Assembly (NCBI GenBank): GCA_045546175.1
Contig: JAZQCI010000045.1
Location: 1-64,000, forward strand
Length of the DNA: 64,000 bases
Direction: 5' to 3'
Origin: CAG-791 sp045546175
GTDB lineage: Bacteria; Bacillota; Clostridia; Lachnospirales; Lachnospiraceae
The stretch's first letter is position 1. Every line of letters starts with the position of its first letter. The notes under the pieces were generated by a model. The model was not told the origin of the DNA. It did not search any database and saw nothing but the letters and a program-made list of their open reading frames with translations. Below are positions 8,299-15,687 of this stretch, in pieces. The position numbers and the translations under genes are program-made.

Positions 8299-8952
8299 TT
8301 ATTCCTGAACCATATCCGTGTTCACAAACTCGGAATCATCCTCTTCCCCTTCGTAGTCATAAGGTTCACCCTCATCGACTTCCTGCATCAGGCCGGGATC
8401 CTCCTCATTCTCATCCTGCGGTGCGAGCTCTGACCTGTTCTGGCGAACCGTGTCGATATAATCCGACATCTCGTCGTAGAAGTTGTGGAAAATGGCTGTC
8501 AGGTTATTCTGGGCGCTCACAGTGCTCTTCTCGAGGTCTGCGAGCATGCTGTCCATGTACTGATTGGCAGCTTCCTTGTAACCGTTCGCTTCGCTCATCG
8601 CCTTATCGAGGATATCCTGTCCCTGCTGCGTAGCCATTCTGACGATATCGTTGGCCTGCGCGTATGCCTGCTGCATGATCTCGTGCTCATTGACGAGCTC
8701 GTTGGAGTGCACGTTTGCCTCGTTGATCATCTCGTCCGCTTTTCTTCTCGCGTCCTCGAGGATCGCTTCTTTATTGGCCACAATGCGCTGGTAGTGGCGG
8801 ATCTCATCGGGAACTTTGGCGCGGAGTTCTTCAAGGAGCGCGTCCAGTTCGTCTTTATCTACGATAATGTTTGTTTTGGAAAAAGTCTGATATCTGCAGG
8901 AATCAATAAAATCCTCAATCTGGTCGATCATCTGCTCGATTTTGCTGCTCAT
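8299..8952 (-). CDS. Coiled-coil protein, V-type ATPase subunit H-like / DivIVA-like
   Basis: A 217-residue, highly charged helical protein, with a long predicted coiled coil at about residues 30-150 (rich in Ala, Glu, Gln, Lys and Asp; many heptad-like repeats such as NEHEIMQQAYAQANDIV) and a very acidic tail (DENEEDPGLMQEVDEG). Proteins of this kind next to coaD in Clostridia are often labelled 'V-type ATPase subunit H', but no ATPase genes are near, so that label reflects coiled-coil similarity only. It has an AAGGAGG ribosome site and directly follows coaD by 14 bases. Confidence 0.75.
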   Translation of the reverse strand: MSSKIEQMIDQIEDFIDSCRYQTFSKTNIIVDKDELDALLEELRAKVPDEIRHYQRIVANKEAILEDARRKADEMINEANVHSNELVNEHEIMQQAYAQANDIVRMATQQGQDILDKAMSEANGYKEAANQYMDSMLADLEKSTVSAQNNLTAIFHNFYDEMSDYIDTVRQNRSELAPQDENEEDPGLMQEVDEGEPYDYEGEEDDSEFVNTDMVQE

Positions 8953-8966
8953 ATTTCCAATCCTCC

Positions 8967-9476
8967 TTATTTGTTACTGTAAAATTCCGGATGAAGAATC
9001 CGCATCTTTCCGATGACCTCTTCTTCAATACTGGGCGGAACGCAAAGCTTTATGTCGCCTCCGAAGGACGCGATCTCTTTTACAACGGAAGAACTCAGAT
9101 AAGCGTACTCCATACTGCTGGTGATAAAGATCGTATCGAGCCAGCCGTCGGATATGGTCCTGTTTGCATGCGCGATCTGCAGTTCATATTCGAAATCCGT
9201 GACTGCCCTGAGTCCGCGGACAGCTATATGACAGTCGATCTTGCGCGCATAATCCATCAATAATCCGTAGTAAGAATCGACACGCACGTTCGGAATATTT
9301 TCTGACACTTTGCGTAACATTTTAACACGTTCGTCTACAGAAAACAATGGAGTTTTAGCTTTATTGTCCAAAACGCAGACCGTCAGATCGTCAAACATTT
9401 CGGCTGCTCTCTTCATAATATCGATGTGTCCGTAAGTGACCGGGTCAAAGCTGCCGGGGTAAATCGCATGTTTCAT
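8967..9476 (-). CDS. coaD: Phosphopantetheine adenylyltransferase
   Basis: A 169-residue CoaD that transfers AMP from ATP to 4'-phosphopantetheine in coenzyme A synthesis. The nucleotidyltransferase motif TYGH (residues 14-17) within YPGSFDPVTYGH and the C-terminal SSSVVKEIA segment are both present. The length is typical. It follows rsmD, a very common pairing in bacteria. Confidence 0.97.
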   Translation of the reverse strand: MKHAIYPGSFDPVTYGHIDIMKRAAEMFDDLTVCVLDNKAKTPLFSVDERVKMLRKVSENIPNVRVDSYYGLLMDYARKIDCHIAVRGLRAVTDFEYELQIAHANRTISDGWLDTIFITSSMEYAYLSSSVVKEIASFGGDIKLCVPPSIEEEVIGKMRILHPEFYSNK

Positions 9477-9550
9477 TTAGTAGTTGCCCTTTCTCTAAGT
9501 TCAAGTTCTGCGTTCGGACCTTGCCGTGTCTTAAGGATTTAATTAAGAAT

Positions 9551-10111
9551 TCAATCCTCACTCACAGTTCGTCTGATGAACAGGTGACGGTTCGCCTTGT
9601 AGTCTTTCTCTCTCACCAGCGTAAAGCCGATCTCATTCAGATAGGAAAAATCCGTATCCAGAGAGGACTCAACGATGATCAGCGTATTGTCCGTGACGAA
9701 TCCGGTGTTCGAAAGCGCCCGGAGAATATCGTGGACCGTCTGCGCTTCATACGGCGGATCCGCGTAGATGATATCCACTTCCTTCTCGTGGATATGGCGC
9801 AGCGCGCTGAGCACATCCTGCTTGAGGAGCACCGCTTCCTCTTCAAAATGCGTCGTGTGAAGGTTCTTCTGTATGCAGGCGCACGCCTCGCGCCCGTTCT
9901 CAACAAAATACGCGCGCTTTGCCCCGCGGCTGAGCGCTTCGATCCCAATCGCGCCGCTTCCGGCACAGAGGTCGACAAAGATCGAGCCGGGCACATCCGC
10001 CTGGATGATATTGAACAATGTCTCTTTGATGATGTCCTGTGTGGGTCTTGTGTCCAGACCGTAGGGCGCGACGAGCTTAAGCCGTCTTGCGCTTCCCGCT
10101 ATTACTCTCAT
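9551..10111 (-). CDS. rsmD: 16S rRNA (guanine-966-N2)-methyltransferase RsmD
   Basis: A 186-residue SAM-dependent methyltransferase. The SAM-binding stretch DLCAGSGAIGIEAL starts at about residue 48 and the catalytic DPPY motif is at 118-121. It modifies G966 of 16S rRNA. The ATG at 10111 (MRVIAGS) matches the universal RsmD start and has a TGAGGAAA site; an in-frame GTG 15 bases upstream is less likely. It is upstream of coaD. Confidence 0.95.
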   Translation of the reverse strand: MRVIAGSARRLKLVAPYGLDTRPTQDIIKETLFNIIQADVPGSIFVDLCAGSGAIGIEALSRGAKRAYFVENGREACACIQKNLHTTHFEEEAVLLKQDVLSALRHIHEKEVDIIYADPPYEAQTVHDILRALSNTGFVTDNTLIIVESSLDTDFSYLNEIGFTLVREKDYKANRHLFIRRTVSED

Positions 10112-10131
10112 GGTCGTTTTCCTCACAAGCA

Positions 10132-10153
10132 GGACAGGCTCCCAAGCCTGTCC
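10132..10153 (-). terminator. Hairpin between topoisomerase subunit A and rsmD
   Basis: GGACAGGCT-CCCA-AGCCTGTCC is a perfect 9-bp stem with a 4-base loop in the 99-base gap. It has no T-tract on the minus strand, so it may be a weak or Rho-assisted terminator or just a stable leader hairpin of rsmD. Confidence 0.35.
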
Positions 10154-10210
10154 CGCGCCTATGTAAAGTGTATTAAATCTTCTCTTTTTTGTCTATCTCC
10201 AAATCCGAAT

Positions 10211-12520
10211 TCAGAAGCGCTTGCTCCCTTTTCCGTACTTGCCCCCCGGGCGCACCTTATTCAGGTCGACTTCCACATCTCTGTACACGAGCGGCTTTTC
10301 TTCTCTCTCTCCGGCAAGGACCACTCTCTCGACAATGTCCTCCTTGCCCAGCGTCATGATCTTGGCGCCCGCTGCCCCTTTTTTCATCTCGGAGATCTTC
10401 TCCAGCGGATATTTAAAGAGATAGCCCTTGGCAGTGATCAGTACGGCGTACTTCTGCTCTGTGATCACACACGCGCCGACCAGGGAGTCTCCCTCTGCGA
10501 GCTTTGTCGCGTTTACGGTCTTGAGTCGGGTCTCAAACTCCCCTCCGCTCACTATTTTGGCAAGTCCGCTCGACGACACGAACAGGATCCTGTAGAGATT
10601 GAGATCGGACTGGCTGCAGACCATGACGATCTCTTCTTTGGACGAGTCGAAGTTGCCGACATTGTCGATGGGGATGCCCTTGTCCCTGAGTTTCCCCATG
10701 GGCAGGTCGGAGACCTTCACCGTGTGCATGATCCCGGTGTCGGTAAACAGGCAGATCCTGCCCGTGCTCCGGCACATGAAATAGTACTTGTAGCTGCTCT
10801 CCACGGACTCCTGGTTTCTGGAGTAGGTGGCGGGTTCCATGGTCTTGGCGTACCCGAAGCGGTCCATTACAAATAAAAGCTCGCGGTCCTCTTCCTCTTC
10901 CCTGGCGACGTAGGCGACCGCCTCCGTCTGGGTGATCTGTGTTCTCCTGGGCCTTGCGTACTTATCCCGGATGGCTGTCAGATCCGAGCGAAGGACTTTC
11001 GTCATCGAATCGTGCTCTTCCAGAATATCTTCGTAGAGATATATGTTGGCGACGGTCTGCTCGTGCTCTTTGATCAGGGCTTCGAGCTCGAGACCGATCA
11101 GTTTGTACAGGCGCATGTCCAAAATAGCGTCTGCCTGTGCCTCTGTAAAAGCCAGCTGCGTCGCCATGATCTCGGACTCCTCGCTCCTGAACTTGATTCC
11201 GCCCGTCTCACCGTTCACCAGGCAGTTCTTGACAGTCTTTCTGTCCCTGGCGCCGCGAAGGATCTCAATGATCAGGTCGATCACATTGACCGCCTTGATG
11301 AGCCCTTCCTGGATCTCCCTCTTTTTGCGCTCTTTCTCTAACAGATTCTCATATTTTCTCGTGGTCGTCTGATAGAGGAAGTCGGTGTTGGCTTTGAGGA
11401 TCTCCCGGAGGCTGAGCGTCTCCGGACGTCCGTCCCGGATCGCCAGCATGTTCACGCCGAAAGTATCTTCCAGACGAGTCTTCTTGTAAAGAAGGTTGCA
11501 GAAATTCTCCACATCCGTGTCCTTCTTCAGCTCAATGACGATGCGGATTCCCTCTTTATTGGACTGGTTCGTGATATCGATGATATCGCTCGTGATCTTT
11601 TTCTCGGAAAGGGCGGCGACGTCGGAAAGGAATTTGCCGATCCCGGCGCCTATCATCGTGTAAGGGATCTGCGTGATGACCAGGTTGATGTGGCCGGAGC
11701 GGCCCTTTTCCACCTCGGTGCAGCCCCTCAGGCGCACTTTTCCGGTACCCGTCTCATAGATCTCGGCCAGCTCGTCCCTGTTGACCACGATGCCGCCGGT
11801 GGGGAAATCAGGTCCCTGGATATACTGCATGAGTTCGCTGTTCGTCAGTTCCGGATTTTCGAGGAAGGCGATCTCTGCGTCGATCACTTCCCCCAGATTG
11901 TGCGGGGGCGTGCTGGTCGCCATGCCTACCGCGATTCCTTCGGATCCGTTGATCAGGAAGTTGGGGATCTTGACGGGCAGGACTTCGGGCTCTTTCTCGT
12001 TCTCATCGAAGTTTGGGACAAAATCGACGACATCCTTGTCCAGATCCGAGAGAAAGGCCTCCTCCGTGATCTTCTGCAGTCTCGCCTCGGTGTATCGCAT
12101 CGCGGCCGCGCCGTCGCCTTCAATATTGCCGAAGTTTCCGTGTCCGTCAACCAGCGGGACTTCTTTCTTGAAATCCTGTGCCATTACGACCAGGGAGTCA
12201 TAGATCGAGCTGTCGCCGTGAGGGTGATATTTACCCATGGTGTCGCCCACGATACGTGCGCTCTTTCTATAAGGTCTGTCGGACCGGATCCCCAGCTCAT
12301 GCATATCAAACAGAGTCCTTCTCTGCACGGGCTTGAGGCCGTCCCTGACATCGGGAAGCGCTCTGGCAACGATGACGCTCATCGCGTAGTCGATGTAGGA
12401 CTTCTGCATCAGTTCGGAATACTCCGTCTTGAGGATCTGTTCCTGCGGAGTCTGCGCGAAGGTGTCTTCGGCCTTCCTTTTTCCCTTTTTGCTGTTCTTA
12501 TTCTGATCGTCTTTAGGCAT
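10211..12520 (-). CDS. parC: Type IIA DNA topoisomerase subunit A (topoisomerase IV-like)
   Basis: A 769-residue breakage-reunion subunit. The catalytic tyrosine is Y143 in AAAMRYTEARL, and the quinolone-resistance region reads KYHPHGDSSIYDS at 97-109. A charged 25-residue N-terminal extension precedes the conserved core. The C-terminal beta-pinwheel has no canonical GyrA box (QRRGGKG type), so it is more likely a relaxing/decatenating enzyme than a supercoiling gyrase, although the active-site surroundings (GNFGNIEGDGAAAM) resemble GyrA. It is paired with the ATPase subunit upstream, separated by a tandem repeat. The main gyrA-gyrB pair would be expected near the origin, outside the window. 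Confidence 0.85.
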   Translation of the reverse strand: MPKDDQNKNSKKGKRKAEDTFAQTPQEQILKTEYSELMQKSYIDYAMSVIVARALPDVRDGLKPVQRRTLFDMHELGIRSDRPYRKSARIVGDTMGKYHPHGDSSIYDSLVVMAQDFKKEVPLVDGHGNFGNIEGDGAAAMRYTEARLQKITEEAFLSDLDKDVVDFVPNFDENEKEPEVLPVKIPNFLINGSEGIAVGMATSTPPHNLGEVIDAEIAFLENPELTNSELMQYIQGPDFPTGGIVVNRDELAEIYETGTGKVRLRGCTEVEKGRSGHINLVITQIPYTMIGAGIGKFLSDVAALSEKKITSDIIDITNQSNKEGIRIVIELKKDTDVENFCNLLYKKTRLEDTFGVNMLAIRDGRPETLSLREILKANTDFLYQTTTRKYENLLEKERKKREIQEGLIKAVNVIDLIIEILRGARDRKTVKNCLVNGETGGIKFRSEESEIMATQLAFTEAQADAILDMRLYKLIGLELEALIKEHEQTVANIYLYEDILEEHDSMTKVLRSDLTAIRDKYARPRRTQITQTEAVAYVAREEEEDRELLFVMDRFGYAKTMEPATYSRNQESVESSYKYYFMCRSTGRICLFTDTGIMHTVKVSDLPMGKLRDKGIPIDNVGNFDSSKEEIVMVCSQSDLNLYRILFVSSSGLAKIVSGGEFETRLKTVNATKLAEGDSLVGACVITEQKYAVLITAKGYLFKYPLEKISEMKKGAAGAKIMTLGKEDIVERVVLAGEREEKPLVYRDVEVDLNKVRPGGKYGKGSKRF

Positions 12521-12561
12521 AAATGTATTTGTCTCTCCTTTTCAGGCCAGGTCTGTTTTTA

Positions 12562-12641
12562 AAGGCTCGCAGAGCGAGCCGCCGCGCCGCGTGCGGGCTG
12601 TCCTTCGGACAGCTCCTTCCTTTCCGCACGCGTGTGCATCA
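12562..12641. repeat. Hairpin repeat family A, copy 1
   Basis: An 80-base unit containing three nested palindromes: GGCTCGC-AGA-GCGAGCC, an outer CGCGTGCGG/CCGCACGCG pair, and an inner GCTGTCC-TTC-GGACAGC. It is identical over all 80 bases to copy 2, four bases further on. A third, diverged copy is at 60426-60504. Confidence 0.85.
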
Positions 12642-12645
12642 TTTC

Positions 12646-12725
12646 AAGGCTCGCAGAGCGAGCCGCCGCGCCGCGTGCGGGCTGTCCTTCGGACAGCTCC
12701 TTCCTTTCCGCACGCGTGTGCATCA
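12646..12725. repeat. Hairpin repeat family A, copy 2
   Basis: An exact duplicate of the unit at 12562-12641, with a period of 84 bases. Its right end (GTGCATCA) overlaps the TGA stop codon of the upstream parE-like gene at 12723-12725. The lack of any difference points to a recent duplication. Confidence 0.85.
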
Positions 12726-14663
12726 AACGTCGAGTTCAGCGTCATCCGCGTGATCGTGGATGAACTTCTTGCGGGGCGGCACTTCGCTTCCCATAAGAAG
12801 TTCGGTGATCTCGGAGGCGTGGATGGCGTCCTCGATCTGCACCTGTCTCATGAAGCGCCTCTCGGGATCCAGCGTGGTCTCCCAGAGCTGCTCCGGATCC
12901 ATCTCTCCCAGTCCCTTGTATCTCTGCAGTGAAAAATCACCTTTGTGCGTCTTTCTGTATTTTGCCAGCGCGTAGTCGTCGTAGAGGTACTCGCCCTCCC
13001 CGTCTCCCCGCTTGGGAACGACTTTGTAGAGCGGGGGCATCGCGACATAGACGTGCCCCTCGTAGATCAGTTCCGGCATGAACCGGTAGAACAAGGTCAG
13101 CAGGAGCGTGGAAATATGTGCCCCGTCTACGTCGGCATCCGCCATGATGATGATCTTGTCGTACCTGAGCTTCGTGATGTCGAAGTCATTGCCGTAGCCT
13201 TCCGAAAAGCCGCAGCCGAAGGCGTTGATCATGGTCTTGATCTCGGCGTTTGCCAGGATCTTATCGATGCTGGCCTTCTCCACATTGAGGATCTTGCCTC
13301 GAATAGGAAGGATTGCCTGGTACATACGGTCTCTCGCCATCTTGGCGCTGCCGCCGGCCGAATCGCCCTCCACGATGAAGATCTCGCATTTGTCCGCCTC
13401 TCTGCTGGTGCAGTTGGCCAGCTTTCCGTTGGAATCGAAGGAAAACTTCTGCCGGACCAGCAGATTGGTCTTGGTCTTTTCTTCCGTCTTCCTTATCTTC
13501 GCCGCTTTTTCGGCGCAGCTGATCACGGTCTTGAGGACTTCGAGGTTCCTGTCAAAATAGTGAACGATCTCATCTCCCGCCACCTGGCTCACCGCCTTGG
13601 CCGCGTCCTGGTTGTCCAGCTTGGTCTTGGTCTGTCCCTCGAATCTGGGATCCGGGTGCTTGATGGAGATGACCGCCGTCATTCCGTTTCTGATATCGGC
13701 TCCCGTGAAATTGGCGTCCTTTTCCTTGAGTGTTCCGAGCTGCCTGGCGTAGTTATTGATGACCTGGGTAAAGATGGTCTTAAAGCCGGTCAGGTGCGTG
13801 CCGCCCTCCGCATTGTAGATGTTGTTGCAGAATCCGAGCACATTTTCGTGGAACTCATTGACAAACTGGAACGCCCCTTCAACGGTGATCTGGTCGCTCA
13901 TGCCCTTGAAGTAGATGACGTCCGTCAGCGTCTCCTTGGACTTGTTGAGCGCGCGAATAAACCCGACGATTCCGTCAGGCTCATGAAAGACCAGCTCTTC
14001 CGCCGGCTCTTTTCTCTTGTCCGTAAATTCGATCGTGAGCTCCGGGTTGAGATAGGTCGTCTCATGCATCCGGCTCTTGATATCTTCTTCCCGGAATCTT
14101 GTCTTTTCAAAGATCTCCGGGTCGGGCAGGAAATTGATCCTGGTCCCGGTCCACTTGGTCTTGCCCACGACAGGTAAGAGGCCGTCCACAAGCTCGATGG
14201 TCGGATTGCCCCTCTCATATCTGTCCTCATAAAGAAGACCGCCTCTGCCAACGCTGACGGTCATTCTCTCGGAGAGCGCATTGACCACCGAAGAGCCCAC
14301 GCCGTGCAGTCCTCCGCTGGTCTTATATGCGTTATTATCAAATTTGCCGCCGGCGTGAAGCGTTGTGAACACAACGCGCTCCGCGCTCACGCCTTTTTCA
14401 TGCATTCCGATCGGAATGCCTCTGCCGTTGTCCTCCACTGTGCAGGAGCCGTCCGCTTCCAGGATCACTTTGATCGTGGTACAGAAGCCGGCCAGGTGCT
14501 CGTCGACGGCGTTGTCCACGATCTCGTAGATCAGGTGGTTGAGTCCTCTTGTGGAGACGCTGCCGATATACATGCCGGGCCTGATCCTGACGGCTTCCAG
14601 GCCTTCGAGTACCTTGATACTGCTTTCGTCGTAACTGTTAGTTTCCTGATTTATATTCGCCAT
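12723..14663 (-). CDS. parE: Type IIA DNA topoisomerase subunit B (topoisomerase IV-like)
   Basis: A 646-residue ATPase subunit. The GHKL ATP-binding domain has DNGRGIP at 78-84 and GGLHGVGSS; the TOPRIM domain has EGDSAGGSA and DADVDGAHIS. The final PRKKFIHDHADDAELDV tail matches GyrB/ParE proteins. It works with the A subunit encoded 202 bases downstream. Whether to call it ParE or a second GyrB follows from the partner's missing GyrA box and is not certain. Its ribosome site is AGGAATAGGAA. Confidence 0.87.
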   Translation of the reverse strand: MANINQETNSYDESSIKVLEGLEAVRIRPGMYIGSVSTRGLNHLIYEIVDNAVDEHLAGFCTTIKVILEADGSCTVEDNGRGIPIGMHEKGVSAERVVFTTLHAGGKFDNNAYKTSGGLHGVGSSVVNALSERMTVSVGRGGLLYEDRYERGNPTIELVDGLLPVVGKTKWTGTRINFLPDPEIFEKTRFREEDIKSRMHETTYLNPELTIEFTDKRKEPAEELVFHEPDGIVGFIRALNKSKETLTDVIYFKGMSDQITVEGAFQFVNEFHENVLGFCNNIYNAEGGTHLTGFKTIFTQVINNYARQLGTLKEKDANFTGADIRNGMTAVISIKHPDPRFEGQTKTKLDNQDAAKAVSQVAGDEIVHYFDRNLEVLKTVISCAEKAAKIRKTEEKTKTNLLVRQKFSFDSNGKLANCTSREADKCEIFIVEGDSAGGSAKMARDRMYQAILPIRGKILNVEKASIDKILANAEIKTMINAFGCGFSEGYGNDFDITKLRYDKIIIMADADVDGAHISTLLLTLFYRFMPELIYEGHVYVAMPPLYKVVPKRGDGEGEYLYDDYALAKYRKTHKGDFSLQRYKGLGEMDPEQLWETTLDPERRFMRQVQIEDAIHASEITELLMGSEVPPRKKFIHDHADDAELDV

Positions 14664-14716
14664 TCAGATTTCCTATTCCTGTATTTATGTCCTCTTAATC
14701 TCGAGTCTTATGTCCT

Positions 14717-15589
14717 TCAGTTGTCGAAGGGAATCTTCCTTGAGCAGGCGATCGCGAGCGCGCCGGGGCCAATATGGCAGGAGACGCTCAGTGAAAGGAC
14801 ATCATCATAGACCTCGATGCCGGGGAACGCGGCGCGTACTTCCTCGCTGTACTCCGCGAACTGCTCCGGGACATTGCCGTGAACGGCGTACAGCCACACG
14901 TCGCCTTTGTCCAGTCCTCCGTACATCGTCTCAATGTCATGTTTCATCGCGTTGATCATGATATTCTTACCCTGATTAATCGTGCGGGCCTTGGAAAAGG
15001 CGTCAAGCCTCTCTCCCTTGATCTGCAGGACGGGCTTGATGCGAAGAAGTGTCCCTACGGCTGCCGCAGCCGGGGTGATCCTTCCGCCCTTCTTGAGATA
15101 GTGGAGCGTATCGAGCATGATGTAGATACTGGATTCGTATTTCACCTCTTCGAGCTTCTGCCTGATCTGCGCCGCGCTCATGCCTCTTTTTGCCATTTCG
15201 AGGGCGTCCTGGACAGATCTCTTCTGTGTGACCGAGATCCTCTGGTTATTGACTACCTGGACCTTTCCGTCGTAATCGTCCGCGAGCATTCTCGCGCTCT
15301 GGCAGGATCCCGACAAGCCGCTGCTCATAGGGATATAGACGACCTCGTCATGCGTTTCAAGCGCCTTGTCCCAGATCTCCATCACATCCGAAGGGGAGGG
15401 CTGACTTGTCGCAATGGGAGCGCCGCTTGCCATCTTTTCATAGAACTCTTCTCTGCTGAGAGTCACTCCTTCATAGTAAGTCTTGTCCCCGATCGTGAAG
15501 GGCATGGGAACTACGGAAATTCCAAGTTTCTTCTCTTCCTGAGGGGTAAAATGAGCGTTGCTGTCCGTGATCACCGCAATCTTCGACAT
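14717..15589 (-). CDS. DegV family fatty-acid-binding protein (FakB-like)
   Basis: A 290-residue DegV protein. It starts MSKIAVITDSNAHF and has the family's SQPSPSD segment and a C-terminal GPGALAIAC. DegV/FakB proteins bind a fatty acid and present it to the kinase FakA for phosphorylation. A FakA-like gene is present 2.2 kb away in the same direction, with recG in between, so a working pair is plausible. Start at 15589 follows a GGAG site that overlaps an upstream in-frame ATG. It has its own promoter at 15651-15679. Confidence 0.9.
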   Translation of the reverse strand: MSKIAVITDSNAHFTPQEEKKLGISVVPMPFTIGDKTYYEGVTLSREEFYEKMASGAPIATSQPSPSDVMEIWDKALETHDEVVYIPMSSGLSGSCQSARMLADDYDGKVQVVNNQRISVTQKRSVQDALEMAKRGMSAAQIRQKLEEVKYESSIYIMLDTLHYLKKGGRITPAAAAVGTLLRIKPVLQIKGERLDAFSKARTINQGKNIMINAMKHDIETMYGGLDKGDVWLYAVHGNVPEQFAEYSEEVRAAFPGIEVYDDVLSLSVSCHIGPGALAIACSRKIPFDN

Positions 15590-15650
15590 CTTTTTCTCCA
15601 TTTCATTTAAGGTATACTGCCTCACCTGTGAAAAGCCACAGTCAGAAAAC

Positions 15651-15679
15651 ATCATAATAATATGCGCGCCGAAAGTCAA
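15651..15679 (-). promoter_or_regulatory. Promoter of degV
   Basis: TTGACT (15674-15679), a 17-base spacer and TATGAT (15651-15656) on the minus strand. It lies in the short gap after recG, so degV can be transcribed apart from recG. Confidence 0.75.
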
Positions 15680-15687
15680 TCCTTGCT

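Noticed and set aside
8299..8952. True V-type ATPase subunit H
   Set aside because: No other ATPase subunit is nearby; the similarity is explained by coiled-coil composition.
9521..10876. 451-codon plus-strand open frame across rsmD and the topoisomerase gene end
   Set aside because: It spans the ends of two well-supported minus-strand genes and shows no domain.
12562..12725. Tandem repeat as a CRISPR array
   Set aside because: Only two units, no unique spacer (4 bases between), and strong internal palindromes; no cas genes nearby.
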